Both the position numbers and the translations under genes were made by a program. DNA of 64,000 nucleotides, taken from Cheiracanthium punctorium (Eukaryota > Arthropoda > Arachnida > Araneae > Cheiracanthiidae). Under the pieces are notes generated by a model. That model had not been told where the DNA came from, searched no databases, and was given only the letters and a program-made list of their open reading frames with translations. How positions within the stretch are numbered: the stretch's first letter is position 1; each line of letters opens with the position of its first letter. The stretch spans positions 331,726 to 395,725 of the forward strand of contig JAWZYV010001850.1 of the NCBI GenBank assembly GCA_038373885.1, read 5' to 3'. Shown in pieces: positions 1 to 11,640 of the stretch.

Positions 1-1849
1 CTTTTAAAATGTTTGAATTAATTTTTGTTCACTATAACTAGCACTTCAGCAAAATTCGGATGCAAACGCATTAAAAAAACTAATAGACTTGAATGCTATC
101 CAATGTCTTGTTTTTTTAACTTGCAAATAAGAATAAGCTTTTCTATTAATAAAATATGAAGTGCAATTTAAACTAATTAATTTTATAATTTTTAAAAATC
201 GACGAAAAAATGCCGCTTTAATCAGTTCTCCATTTTAAAAAAGTCATTAACTTTGCATTTTTGAGGAAGATGAAAATAATAATTTCCTAAAACATTCTTC
301 TTAGATAAGGACAAAAATATTTATTGGGAGATATAGCCTGAGGTAATTCCTTTTATCATTTTATTAGATATATAAAAAATATATAAGCCAATTGTAGAAG
401 CTATTTATAAAAGACAAACAGTGATTTTTTTTTTCGCTTCATCTGTGTAAATGGTCACGATTTTTGCTTTAGATTCAATTTGATCTTCTATGTCCTCAAC
501 GAAAAGTAATAAATGAAAAACCATTACGTTTTAATGTTTGGGAAAGTAGATTAATATTAAACATTGTTTCATTTTGTAGTTTTTAACCTTTTATTTAAAA
601 AATACGAGAAATACATTTGATATCTTTTAATGGAAAAAAATTAAATATAACAATGTGAGACTAGGAATATTCTGAAATAAAAAAATTAAATTTAAAAAGA
701 AAAGAGAAAGTACATTTTTTGTGACTATTAAAATATACATATTTTATGAAATGGTTTTCATCGAAATGCATTTGATTATGCTAGAAGAGTATCTATGAAT
801 TGAGTATGCTAAAAGAATTACTGGAGGTGTTGGTAAAAATAAATTACAATTAATTAGCTCATTAGAGTGTATTTTAACATACTATGAAAAATTAAATGTT
901 TCTATGAATAAAAGTAAATTTATATTCTCTTTTATTTTGATTTCGACTTTTACAATAATTTTTATGTTTAAACGGAGGATTGTTAAAGCTATATTTTTAC
1001 TGAATCTGTAAGAGTTCGTGAATGTCGTCCTTGAAACTTTTTTCGTTCGTTGCATCAACTGAAAATACAAAAAGTGATTCATGACTGAAAGTTTAGTGAG
1101 GCAATCATTATCACTTGTACTGAGTATTTTCTGAAGTACATTAAACTCCTTGAAATTTTCTATGAATGAATTTACCAAACATTAAATGTGAAAAACTGCG
1201 TTCACGAAATTGCAAGAGATTTACAGAAGTTTGTTTTATTTATTGTACATATTTTTCTTTGGATTATGGCTTACTCATAATGATTCTGGGTGCTTACATA
1301 CACAACTGCAATTCAGAAATCTCACAACTGTTTATCAAACTGTGAAAATTATGTATTTATAACAGCTTAGTTTGTATTTAAAAAGTCTTACTTTAGTCGT
1401 TGAAATACCTCTCCTGTCTTAAAGTATCTGGGATTCACTTAGTCTGATATTCTAAGTAGATTTTAATAATCTATGGTTTGGAAAAGAAAACGCCCAATCA
1501 ATGGTCTGAAGAAAAAATATTGCTTTCCCAATAAAATCGTTAAACCGGTGTCACAGACTTGTGCCAGAATTTTCGTGCCAAGCAGATTCGAGAAAAAAAG
1601 AAGTGGGAAAAAATTGCTCTCCTACATAGATGAAATTTTGCCGTGCGGTTTGCCTGCCAAAAACAGGCGTTCTCTGTAATTGTCGTGATAGAAATTTTAA
1701 TGTTTAACTGTCCTCATCTTAAAAGGTTTCTTATTTTCTAGCACATCTTATATGAAAATGTGTCCCAAAATTTATACAATATTTGAATTAAACAGAAAAG
1801 ATAGTTTTTTTTTTCAATTGTATTTTTTTTTATTGAAATATAAAGTAAA
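1..1849. other. AT-rich non-coding DNA
   Basis: I recognise no gene here. The longest open frames are 882-1178 (minus, 98 codons) and 1473-1679 (plus, 68 codons, ATG start, very lysine/arginine-rich). The second is less AT-rich than its surroundings, so a short exon or old repeat cannot be excluded, but neither frame resembles a family I know. One copy of a dispersed repeat lies at 987-1160. Confidence 0.6.
987..1160 (+). repeat. Dispersed repeat, copy a
   Basis: The stretch starting AAAGCTATATTTTTACTG and continuing through ATGTCGTCCTTGAAACTTTTTT recurs in the same orientation at 2912-3065. The match is strong over the first 75 or so bases and then decays. The element type is unknown and no ends or coding capacity are visible. 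Confidence 0.6.
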
Positions 1850-1851
1850 TA

Positions 1852-2052
1852 CACTGTTAATAGAAGCAGTTCAAATTTTCCCATACAATGATGCTAAATT
1901 AGCAGCATAACTTTCTATGGAAAAACGTTTCAACATGATTTGGTTTTACTGATCAGTTTAAGTAACAAATCATGGTTAAACTTACTCCATAGAAAGGTTA
2001 CAGCTAATTCAGCACCACTTCATGGTAAATTGTTAACTGTTTTTATCAACAG
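1852..2052. mobile_element. Palindromic TA-flanked MITE (201 bp)
   Basis: The whole unit is an imperfect palindrome centred on ACTGATCAGT. The left half begins CACTGTTAATAGAAGCAG and the right half, read on the other strand, begins with CTGTTGATAAAAACAG. The halves then pair over most of their length, including TTTCTATGG blocks. TA lies on both sides (1850-1851 and 2053-2054), as expected for a Tc1/mariner-type target duplication. It has no coding capacity. I infer a non-autonomous foldback MITE mobilised in trans. The exact ends could be off by two bases. Confidence 0.7.
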
Positions 2053-2064
2053 TATAGGATAGGA

Positions 2065-2330
2065 TTACGTATTGAATAGCACATAGGGAAATGACCTCCA
2101 TCGGTTTATGAACACATACATACTCTTTTGTCCAAATTTTCCAGTACCATTTCGAATAAATGTGGCTGAATTTCGTTGATGAAAGCGTTAAGTCTTCGCA
2201 CATCCTCTTTCAATGCACGGGTGAATGTGGGCTTATTGAAATAGATCTTTGACTCCAAATAACCCCAATTAATGGAATCTAATGGCATCAAATCACAATA
2301 TCTTTCTTAACATGAACCAAACTTTCATTA
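2065..2330 (-). pseudogene. Broken C-terminal fragment of a mariner-type transposase
   Basis: Read on the minus strand, the fragment encodes a block like DLMPLDSINWGYLESKIY, then a stretch rich in charged residues with LKEDVRRLNAFINEIQ, and then LENLDKRVCMC. After an in-frame stop comes TDGGHF. This is the layout of the C-terminus of mariner-like transposases: SPDLTPLDFFLWG, KSKVY, an amphipathic helix, R-x-x-x-C and a final GGHF/L motif. The Asp of P-L-D sits where the third catalytic acidic residue would be. A stop just upstream of the SPD-like block, the internal stop, and the absence of the N-terminal two thirds show it is dead. It lies next to the palindromic TA-flanked MITE, but nothing shows that the two belong together. 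Confidence 0.7.
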
Positions 2331-3479
2331 TTACTTTCCGGACATGTACCGTGTAAGGAAAGTATTGTAATTATGAAAAAAATTGACTTCGAGATTTTTT
2401 TAAAAGGTAATTCAACAATGAAAACGTGTTGAAACCTGTGTCTAACCTTGAATTGTCAGCTCTCAAACTGTTTTATTTTTCTGGTTGCCAACACTAAATT
2501 AATTAATTTTCTATTGAACTTAAATCTTCTGCATTTCGGAACACCCTTTATAACAATAGACAAACAGTCTGCGAATAAAAAGCAACATATCATTTTCAAT
2601 CAAAATTAGTTTGTCAGTATAAACGTATGCATTCTTTTTTTGCACGTGACTAGTAAATTCAAGGTTAGAAAAGACAGGTGGTTGTTATTTTAAGAAACAT
2701 TAATATTACTGAAGCAACGTGGGTCATTAAAAAAGAAATTTCCTAACGATTTAAGATTTTATTATTTTGTATGGAATAAGTCCGAGCTTTTACATGGTTC
2801 TCTTTGTGAAATACTTCAACAGAACCACTGCATACAATCAGGCAGCTGCGACTCTTAAGCTGCTTTAAAAGTTATTGTCCTGTGATAAAAATTCTGCAAT
2901 GAAGGTCTACTAAAGCTATATTTTTACTGTATCTGTATGACTTCGTAAATGTCGTCCTTGAAACTTTTTTTCTTTGCTTGCATTGACAAGGTTCACTGCT
3001 GAAAGTTAAATGAAGAAATCGTTACCACATCAACTAAGTAATTTCTGATTCTGTAGAGAATTTATTTCGGATATCTGCATTCTGTGCTCTTCATTGCTGA
3101 TGCAAATGTAATTTTTTTACAAGGTTCCATTTTTAGTTATCACTCCAAATATAAAGTCTATCAATCTTTAACTTTCTCGGAAACTGTAACAAAACGCCTT
3201 AACGATATTAACGCAAAAGATTATGTGATTTCAGTACTTAAATAAAAATAAAACTAATTATGTCAAGCCCTTCAGAATTTTTAGAATCCCTCTTTACAAG
3301 CTATACTATACACGGATATCTACATAAAAAAATTAGACTTGCGTCTGTACATTACTTGGAATTCAAAAATTTTGCGATTTCTGTCCGTTACAAGCACCTG
3401 GGAATCCAGTACGACCGTCAAAAAGAAGTTTGTCTTCCTGCCATTCTGACGTTCTGTCCGTGATGCTCGTTTTATTCGG
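2331..3479. other. AT-rich non-coding DNA
   Basis: I recognise no gene. It begins with a short inverted repeat (TACTTTCC ... GGAAAGTA, 2332-2366) beside the transposase fragment and contains copy b of a dispersed repeat at 2912-3065. Confidence 0.55.
2912..3065 (+). repeat. Dispersed repeat, copy b
   Basis: This is the direct-orientation partner of 987-1160. It shares AAAGCTATATTTTTACTG, CGTAAATGTCGTCCTTGAAAC and more degenerate sequence after that. The separation of about 1.9 kb makes it a dispersed rather than a tandem repeat. Confidence 0.6.
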
Positions 3480-4620
3480 TCATCAGGTAAAAATGACCAA
3501 AGCGAATAAAGAGAAATTTGGAGACAGTATAGGCGGTCACTCAACTTAAAATAAGGTGTCGAATTTAAAAAAAATTTCATTTTATTTATAGATTTCGTGA
3601 TTTTTTTCAAAATGCTTACATATTTGTTCGAGCACCATGTAATAACAACTAAAGGGAAATATATGAAGTTAGGTGACATGACGGGTTGTTGCTGAACTTA
3701 AATTATAGGTGTCGCATTTTAAAAATATTTTGATTAGATTTTGAGATTTTGCTAAAATTATATCAAAATGTGTAAATATTCGTTTGCGCATTCACATAAT
3801 AACAAATAAGTCCGATAGGTTTTCAATCAGTTTAATTGTAGGTGTTGAAATTAGAAAAAGGTTTAATTAGATTCTAAAATTATGCAAAAAATCGTTTCAA
3901 AGTATGTAAATATTTGTTGCGCATAAGTATTAACGAGTAAAACGTGAAATGAAATTAGGTGACATGATAATTGGTCACTAAAACTAAAGGTGCCGAATTT
4001 TTTAAAAATTTTGATTATATTTTGACTTTTTGCGAAAATTTATGCAAAATGTGATAATATTTCTCTGTGACATTTTGAATAAATTTTCGCATTAATTATC
4101 ACGTATAAACCACTGAAACGAATGAAATAAAATTTAGCATTGTAACAGGCGGTCAATTCAGATATAGGCTTCAAAGAATTTTATTTTATTTATTTATTTT
4201 TTTTATGGATTTGGTGAAAACTGAGTTCAAGTTTACTCCATTGCTGAAAAATGGCAGTGGAGTAGAATAAAATTTGGAATTATGTTTGATGAAAGTTAAT
4301 TTATACTCTAGATTCCAAAACTGTTTTAAATATTTCATAGATTTTGGTATTTTGTAAAAATCGTATAAATGTTTTTCTCGCATCACTTAAAAATGGATTA
4401 ATCGAACACAATGAAGTTTAGCAACATGATCGATCATCAACGAGTAAAATCGCAAATATCGGAATTTCTTGAAAATTTCAATAAATTTTAAAACTTTTTT
4501 TTAAATGTTTATTTTTTACATATTTTGATAAAAATTGCGCAAATTTTTCTGAGACATAATGTTAAAATAACCACTGTGAATGAACCAAAATTTAATTACA
4601 GGTTAGGCATGACCTCTTGA
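3480..4620 (+). repeat. Degenerate satellite-like tandem tract (about 130-160 bp units)
   Basis: A cassette recurs with decay. In order it contains a GGTCACT-like block, GGTGTCGAATTTAAAAA, an A/T-rich TTTTGATTAGATTTTGA block, TGCAAAATGTGTAAATATTTGT and a block like CACATAATAAC-AATAA. The GGTGTCGAATTT-like block is at about 3552, 3708, 3841 and 3989, with weaker versions near 4163 and 4455. Spacing is 133-156 bp at first and looser later. No unit has a shared open frame. I infer an old, decayed tandem array. Confidence 0.6.
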
Positions 4621-6172
4621 GTTGATAAGATTATTCATCCAGAATAAATCTTTAAATTCTAAAATAAAAAGAAATTATCTATTGTGAAATTCGCTCATCC
4701 CTTTGTTGCTCTCTAACCTGTAATCTTTTAACAATAGAAAGTTATAATTTTGATTTCTATACTATTGCCATTATACTAATTCCATTCTTTGTACTCCTAC
4801 AATGCCAATAAAAATTCAGGGTTTATGGAAACTTGCATGTTATACTAACCCGTCAACTAATGGTACTTCAGGTAGTAAATGATAAATCTGTATCAGGTAC
4901 GAAAGTTTCATAAAAATCAGAAATTTAGACGTATGTTTTACTGATCGAAAATTTTTGCTGTTCAATAAATTTTAACTCCACGATGAAGCCTGAGTGTGAC
5001 CTGATTTTAAAGGTTTTCGCATGTGCTGAGCATTTTATGTCGGGAAAAAAATAGCGTTGTCATTCGAATTTTCATGTTTACGCACCTATATCTTGAACCG
5101 CGAGCGTCATTTTGTTGCTGTTTACAGAATTCAGAGCTCATACGTCTGAATAACTATATCCGAAATCTCATCTCAATCTGCTAAACGGAATAGGCACTAG
5201 AGGCTCATATATCGGGATAGCAGTTTTTTATGACCAATGCACATTCAAAAGTGAATCCAGTATGAAGGTCCTGAGTTCGGTCTGTCTGGGGCGGTTTTCT
5301 CTAGATGCAACGTAAATATGTTTTAGAACCCCTTACAAAGTCCTCCACCCAAGGCACCATCAAATAGGCAAATGCCCTTCACGTAGGCTTGTCATAACAC
5401 AGAAACAGAATTCAATCTAAGTCACAACTGGTTCGAGAATAGTGTCGAGGTGCTTACGAGAATCACAAAATGTAATAAGAGTTACAAAAAAAGATGTTTG
5501 CAAATGAAAGTTATCTGTGTCTCACTGCTGTAGTGTTCTTCGCTTTTAGTACTGAGTACTCTTACTCATACGTTCGTTTGCATGTGACGAATTTACTTAT
5601 AATCAATCGGCCAGAAACTTAGAAAGTCTCTAATCTGCTTTCACAGATCAAAGCGGGAATTAACTCCGGTGACTTTGGAAAGTAATACAGCGCTTTTAAC
5701 AAAGCAATGTACTTCGATTCTATTTAAAGTGATATCGGCACGTTAACCTTCCAAATGATCCATTCAAATTTCGAGGCACATAACTGGGCACGAAAATTAG
5801 AAATCTATGAACTGATGACTTTGGCACATATATATAAAATATTGCCCGATTGACTTGAAACTATCGTAGAATGTGAAAAGAAACTACTTAAATTAATAAA
5901 ATGTCATTTATTCTCATATTCTTTTAATACATTTATACATAATTGTAATTGTTAAATACCCATGAAAGAGCCCTATAATTGTTTCGTCTAGCGACAGTAC
6001 TTCTGTTATTACACTTTATTCCTGGAATTGGTTACTTCTCGTGCCCTTTGAGATGCAAAATATAGATTTTATATATGGATTTCCGCTGGCACCAAGCAAG
6101 AAACCAGTATTACTGCGTACCAGTAACAAGTATTACTGCGCCAATCTCCCTCTAATGACTCTTGGATTTATG
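4621..6172. other. Non-coding DNA with one SINE-like fragment
   Basis: Sequence composition is mixed and I recognise no gene. A SINE-like block sits at about 5215-5385 (listed separately). The last 130 bases before the Tc1 element contain a small local duplication around CAGTATTACTGCG/AAGTATTACTGCG (6106-6140). Confidence 0.5.
5215..5385 (+). mobile_element. SINE-like element, family 1, copy a
   Basis: It contains a B-box-like GAGTTCGGTCTGTC followed by a conserved body: GCGGTTTTCTCTAGATG, CAACGTAAATATG, TTAGAACCCCTTACAAAG, and CC-CCCAAGGCA. The same body, in the same order, occurs at 57290-57505 and 61320-61500. The tRNA-like head is degraded here. I infer a Pol III-derived retroposon. The ends are approximate. 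Confidence 0.5.
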
Positions 6173-6325
6173 TACACTGCTGGCCATCGTAAATGCAACA
6201 CCCTGAAGGAAGCATGCAAATAATATGAAATTTACAACATGCATTAGCTGAGGTGAGATATGCAAATGATTAGAATTTCAGCGCAGACGCACATCAAGCG
6301 CGCCTGTGGCGCCACCTCAAAGCGC

Positions 6326-6332
6326 TATTTAA
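6326..6332 (+). promoter_or_regulatory. TATA-like box of the Tc1 transposase
   Basis: TATTTAA lies about 75 bp upstream of the ATG, inside the element and downstream of the left inverted repeat, where Tc1-type promoters usually are. Called from sequence only. Confidence 0.4.
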
Positions 6333-6406
6333 GGCTTGGAGATTTCGACGGTTTCAAGTACAGCAATTGTGTTTTTCTTGCTTTTTTTTCAAAAAAACGA
6401 TAAATT

Positions 6407-7447
6407 ATGCCTCGTAGGAAACAACGATCATCTTTTGATCAAGTATCCGAGTTTGACAGAGGAAGGATAGTGGCATACCGAGATTGTGGGTTATCTTTCA
6501 GGGAAATCGGTCGTCGTATTGGACGAAACCAAACAACTGTGATGCAGATATGTGATCGTTGGGTGCAGGAGGGTACGACGGACAGACGTGATCGACCGCA
6601 TCGACCTCAGTGCACCACGTCACGTGATGACAGGCAGATTGTACGCATGGCAGTGACGGACCGCTCAGTCACATCACGAACCATATCACAGCAGATTCAG
6701 TCTGTAACGCATCATCCAGTGTCTGCGCGTACCATTCGACGTCGTTTACAGCAGAATGGTCTGTCCGCAAGACGTCCGTTGCTTTGTCTACCTCTGACGC
6801 GGAACCACAGACGTCTCCGCCGCCAATGGTGCGATGAAAGAAGGATGTGGACGACAGAATGGAATGAAATTCTCTTTACTGACGAGTCACGCTTCTGTAT
6901 GCAACACCACGACGGTCGGATTCGAGTCTGGAGACACCGTGGAGAGAGGATGCTGAACAGCTGCATTATGCACCGTCACACTGGTCCTGCACCGGGTATT
7001 ATGGTATGGGGCGGTATCGGATATCTCTCTCGCACTCCTCTAGTACGCATTGCAGGTACTTTAACCAGCCAGCGCTACATCTCCGAGGTGTTGGAGCCAG
7101 TTGTCCTTTCTTACCTTCAGGGCTTGCCAACAGCCATATTTCAGCAGGATAATGCACGGCCACACGTGGCACGCATTGTCCAAGGGTTCTTCGTCAATCA
7201 CCAGATTGAATTGCTTCCCTGGCCGGTGCGCTCTCCGGATCTTTCGCCGATAGAAAACATGTGGTCCATGGTTGCTCAACGACTGACCCAGAGTTCATCC
7301 CCAGCTGTCACACCAGATCAACTTTGGCAACGTGTGGAAGCTGCTTGGTCTGCTGTACCCCAAGAACACATTCAAAGTCTCTTTGAATCAATGCCGAGGC
7401 GTGTGGCAGCTGTGATCTCCAACAACGGCGGCTACTCTGGGTACTGA
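6407..7447 (+). CDS. Tc1-type DD34E transposase (intact, 346 aa)
   Basis: This is a cut-and-paste transposase acting in the nucleus. It binds its element's inverted repeats and inserts the element at TA. An N-terminal helix-turn-helix lies at about residues 12-50 and a second DNA-binding region at about 72-118. Between them is the basic RPHRP stretch (63-67), which corresponds to the usual GRPR-like motif. The catalytic triad is complete: D159 (FTDESRF), D248 (QQDNARPH) and E283 (SPIENMW), with exactly 34 residues between the last two. WGGI at 201-204 is also typical. The length matches the family (about 340-350 aa), there are no stops or frameshifts, and the ATG at 6407 gives the expected N-terminus. 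Its codon and base composition are GC-richer than the flanks, as expected for a recently arrived element. It belongs to a different Tc1 lineage from the 342-aa transposases at 37.9 and 45.7 kb. Confidence 0.95.
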   Translation: MPRRKQRSSFDQVSEFDRGRIVAYRDCGLSFREIGRRIGRNQTTVMQICDRWVQEGTTDRRDRPHRPQCTTSRDDRQIVRMAVTDRSVTSRTISQQIQSVTHHPVSARTIRRRLQQNGLSARRPLLCLPLTRNHRRLRRQWCDERRMWTTEWNEILFTDESRFCMQHHDGRIRVWRHRGERMLNSCIMHRHTGPAPGIMVWGGIGYLSRTPLVRIAGTLTSQRYISEVLEPVVLSYLQGLPTAIFQQDNARPHVARIVQGFFVNHQIELLPWPVRSPDLSPIENMWSMVAQRLTQSSSPAVTPDQLWQRVEAAWSAVPQEHIQSLFESMPRRVAAVISNNGGYSGY

Positions 7448-7521
7448 TTTTGGCAGGAACCACGCTTCATAGAATGCTGTAAATTTAATCATTTGTTACT
7501 TGGTCAACATGTTATCTACAC

Positions 7522-7527
7522 AATAAA
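7522..7527 (+). terminator. Polyadenylation signal of the Tc1 element
   Basis: AATAAA lies 75 bp after the transposase stop codon and inside the right inverted repeat. Confidence 0.45.
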
Positions 7528-7731
7528 TTTTGTTGTGATATCTCTTGTTTTTCTTGGTGTTGCAATTTGGGTGGCCAGCAGTGTATTTCTATTTTGTTGT
7601 TTGCGAATTTTAGGTTTTTGACAAAGTTTTATAGAGTTTTTCCCTATTATTAAAGTCACACTTTTGTCACATATGCTTTATGCATGAGCTGATGTTTAAA
7701 AGCGCTTGCTTTTCTATGTATTTATTTCATA

Positions 7732-8226
7732 CAGGATGATTCAAAATTCATCATTAATATTTGGCAGAGAGGTAGTGAATAGGAAAAGAAGACTTTTTCA
7801 CATAGGAAAACATGGGCGCAAACGAACGCAAGGGGGCGTCGTTGGGCGCTTTGTGTCCACAATCCCATTCACTCGTATAAGACAGCTCAGTTTAAAAAAA
7901 AAAAAAAAAATTTTCTTTTTCTTTCATTTCTCACACAAACAAACTTGGCATCAATAATTATTTTAGCAGACGATTTTTGAACACATGCAAATTGTTTGAC
8001 GTGGTTAGCCAGTCGATGGAAGAGGTGAAATCGAAGAAGTAGCATGAACCGGTATATGCGGAAAGAACTTGCAGATACATATCTAACTTACGGTGTTGCA
8101 ACGGTGGACACAAAGTCACCCCCAACACCATTGTTCACGCCCATACTTTCCTCTATGTGAAGTAGTACTTTTGTTTTATTCCCCACATCCCTACCAAATA
8201 TTGATGATGAATTTTGAATCAACCTG
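7732..8226. mobile_element. Long-TIR MITE (495 bp)
   Basis: The left end starts CAGGATGATTCAAAATTC and the right end, reverse-complemented, starts CAGGTTGATTCAAAATTC. The arms stay alignable for about 130 bp, sharing ATCATTAATATTTGG, CTTCACATAG, ATGGGCG and CTTTGTGTCCAC blocks. The centre holds a poly-A/poly-T stretch and no coding capacity. Flanking sequence suggests but does not settle a target duplication. The superfamily is unclear. Confidence 0.75.
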
Positions 8227-11200
8227 CATATATTTAATACTTTATTTAAGATATATTCTGTGAAGCCCGCCTAATGAAATAGCCGTTTTCCCGAGAAAAA
8301 TTAACTTTGGTTCAAGCATTTGAACCAGCTTCAAACCTTCTCGACGGTTGCCCAACAAATGAAAATGTTAGAATTTCTCACCAAGAAAACTTGCTGTTTC
8401 AATGTCTGGTATTAGAAAAAATAGCACTTATGCACGTAGCAAACGGGGTTTGTGTCAACGTTATCAAATGTTCGAAGAACATTACTTAATGTCTTTGCAG
8501 GTTAATAGATATTCAAATAACCTGTGTTTGCTGACTCCGTTGGAGATTCTTGCATTCATATGAATCTGTAAAAGTTTCACTAGAGGGAAAAATGGAAAAC
8601 ATTAAAAAAATATTTAAACCATTTTAAGTTATATACCTTGTTTGCATGTAACTTCTGATTTGTACACGTTGATAATAAAATGACACTGTTTTTATATGTT
8701 TCCTAAAAGTAAGACATTAAAGTCACAATGCAAAGAAGAATACATTAAGCAATCAATCTGTGCTTCTTGTATATACTAATGTTTTCTTGTACACTGAAAG
8801 AAGTATTATAAATGCTTTAGTAAGCTTGAGAGAAGCTTTTTTTATTTTTTGGTTGTTTGACAAGTTTTATGAAGTAATATAATCTGTTATCTTATTAAAT
8901 ACTCGACAAGGTTACGCAGCAAATTTTTAAATTACTCATTGATACCGTCTTTAAATGATGAATAATGATGTTTTAAAAACGAGTCGATGCCCATAAAATG
9001 ATTTACTAGGTTAATTGTAATAGAATAGCACTCTATATGAAGTTTTTGTTACACCTTAGGGAAACTATATTGTTATAGATACTGTAAATTCAAATCACGA
9101 GCCGTAAGGTCCAAATCAGTGTCCTAGGCAGAGGGGGGAGTTTAGGGTTTATGGCACCCTGAAGATTTTCTAAAAGAGTCCTATTTTTCGCAATAAGGAA
9201 AAGACCATATTTTGAAATATTTCAGGAGGTTCTGACACCTAAAACCTCTTTTATGGCAACGCTACTGACTCAGTTGTATTTGGCAAATATTTATGACCAT
9301 TGAGATTTATAAAATATTAAAAAAATTTCGGAATTTTTACGAATTTTGTAAAAAGTTTTGATAAAATACAATGCAACTGAAATGTAATGAATTTGTAATG
9401 CATAACATGGAATGTAAAATGCCTCTAAAAATCTTCCGTTATTCTTAACATTTAAATAACAAACAAGTATTAGAAAAATGTTTCGTAAAAATTCTATTGA
9501 AAACCAGTAGTTGGTATTTTAATTCCCACACAGAATAAAGTTTTGTAATTAAACGTAAATAAAATAATTTTATTAATTCGAGCGACCAATGTTTGTACAG
9601 AAATAAACTTACATTTGTTGTTTCAGACATGCTTAAATTCAAATAATAAAAAGAAAAAATAATTGTACACAAAACTCGTCTTATCTTAATACCGCATAAT
9701 TTAACTGCTGACAGGGCGAAAGGAGATCAGTTTCAAAAGTAAAAATGTAATTACACTAAACTAACAATTTTAAATGAATCACTCAAAGATCATTTTTAAT
9801 CAATTGTTACAACTTTTCAAGAATCAATAAAAAATGTCCAAAATGCAAATACGTGTATTTTTAATGCCTTGTTTCGGTTTATTATTTAAATTAGTCTAAT
9901 ATATAATTCTTTTATTTTTTGACATTCATATAAAAATATACTTTAAACAATGTGCGCTTGTAAAAGTCACGAATTTTTTTTTTTTTAATGATCGATTTAT
10001 TTTTGCTTTATTATCCGAATAAATTCAAATGCATAGTTATATTAAAGAAGTCGTAGTATTAATAAATATTTTAAAAAATAAATTGATAAAAGATATGAAA
10101 TATTAAATTAATGATTTCAAATAAAAAAGAAAATCAGATGTTGGTGAATTTATGATATAAGGGTTAATATCTTGAAAAGAAAATATTACTTGCGTAGGAT
10201 TTAGTCATGCGAAAAACTATTGCACGTTGATACTTTTAGAAATTTCTATTAAACTGTACATTACATTTAAATTTATTTGAAAAATTTACAGAAAATGTAA
10301 ATTTTCCAAAACTATTATTAATACGCTCGTGAATAATCATTCTTTCAATTTTTCAAAACGATACCTCTACATGCAAACCTCTAAGTGGTTTTCTATTACA
10401 TATAATAATTACTATCGCCATTACATTAATGTTCGACATTCCTGTAAATTAACATAGGTATGTACTCTAGGATTTAATCAACACAACTGACTTCAGTATC
10501 TGCACTTACACATAAAGCTGTTAGTCTCAAATATACTCAAATTAACTTAAAACTTTAGAGCATGTACTAATTATCGTCAACGGAATATTAACTTACTGTC
10601 AAAACATGTTTCAAAGTTGAGCGAGCTTAAATCTCCACGAGAGTGATTCTTGTTTTGGTAGAATTCCACACAGGTACTCTAATGCAGACATTAAGTGAAT
10701 ATATGTAAAAAAGTATGGTAAAGGAAATATAATTCTATACTTAATGTTTTATTATTATATCAAGTATATTTATGTTAAAATATAAGCTTTTAATACGTAA
10801 ATAAAATTGATTTTACATGATATATAAGTGCTCATAGCATGAAAAACAAGGACGAGCATTGTAGCAAAAGTCATTTTGAAATCAAACAAAAATTCATACG
10901 TTTTCAATCTAGAATGCTAACATGTTAATCAGATTTTTAATTGTAGTTTAGAAAAAAATGATTATTAAATTAAAAACTTTTAATTACAGTTGTAATTTAA
11001 TTACAGTAATAATTAAATTACAGTTATCAGTCATAAATGTAATTTAATTATTAATATTTTTAAAGAATAATCTATTTTATAAAAATCTTGGACATTTGAA
11101 TATCAGTTAAGCATTTTAATTAAATAATTCTTAAGGGGATGCGGTTTTTGAAATCACTAAAAATCGATCAAAATATCGGAAATTAAACTTTTAATATTTT

Positions 11201-11640
11201 ATAATTTTTAATGCATCTGATTTTTAAAAATGCATACATGTATCTAAGTTAATTAGAAAAGAATTTATAATCTGTGAAATATTCAAGAATGTATTTAAGA
11301 TTAAGTATAAATATTTTATAAATGTATTTTCGATTAAATGAGTATTTTTCGGAGTTCAATGCCTTTAAAATGGCCCTTGCATTTTGATTTTTGGATAAAT
11401 TATATATAATTTATTGCACAGACTTAAAAACAAATTTGGGTACCCATTTCCGTTTTTGTGGTAATTAAGATTATGGAAATTCAATATGCGTTTATGAAAA
11501 CAAGAAATGTTTGTGAAAATTTAGTATTAAAGCATAAAATATTTTCAAAAATTAAGCTTTCAGTTAATCTTTAAATTATTCTCAAATTTCTTTGTAATAT
11601 ATATTTAAAGCTCGCAAAGTAAAAAAAAATGCTGTTTCTT
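8227..11640. other. AT-rich non-coding DNA
   Basis: I see no gene or clear repeat. At 9090-9280 there is a somewhat GC-richer stretch (GGCACCCTGAAG, GGTTCTGACACC) that reads like a decayed transposon remnant, but no ends are visible. The open frame at 9445-9672 is AT-driven. Confidence 0.5.

Larger units (their letters stand above)
6175..7583 (+). mobile_element. Complete Tc1-type element (1409 bp)
   Basis: The element is bounded by inverted repeats that begin CACTGCTGGCCA and match over about 28 bp (24 of 28). TA is duplicated at 6173-6174 and 7584-7585. It encloses one intact transposase gene with a TATA-like box upstream and AATAAA downstream. This is everything a Tc1/mariner-superfamily element needs, so it may still be autonomous. 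It stands out from its surroundings by its much higher GC content. Confidence 0.95.
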
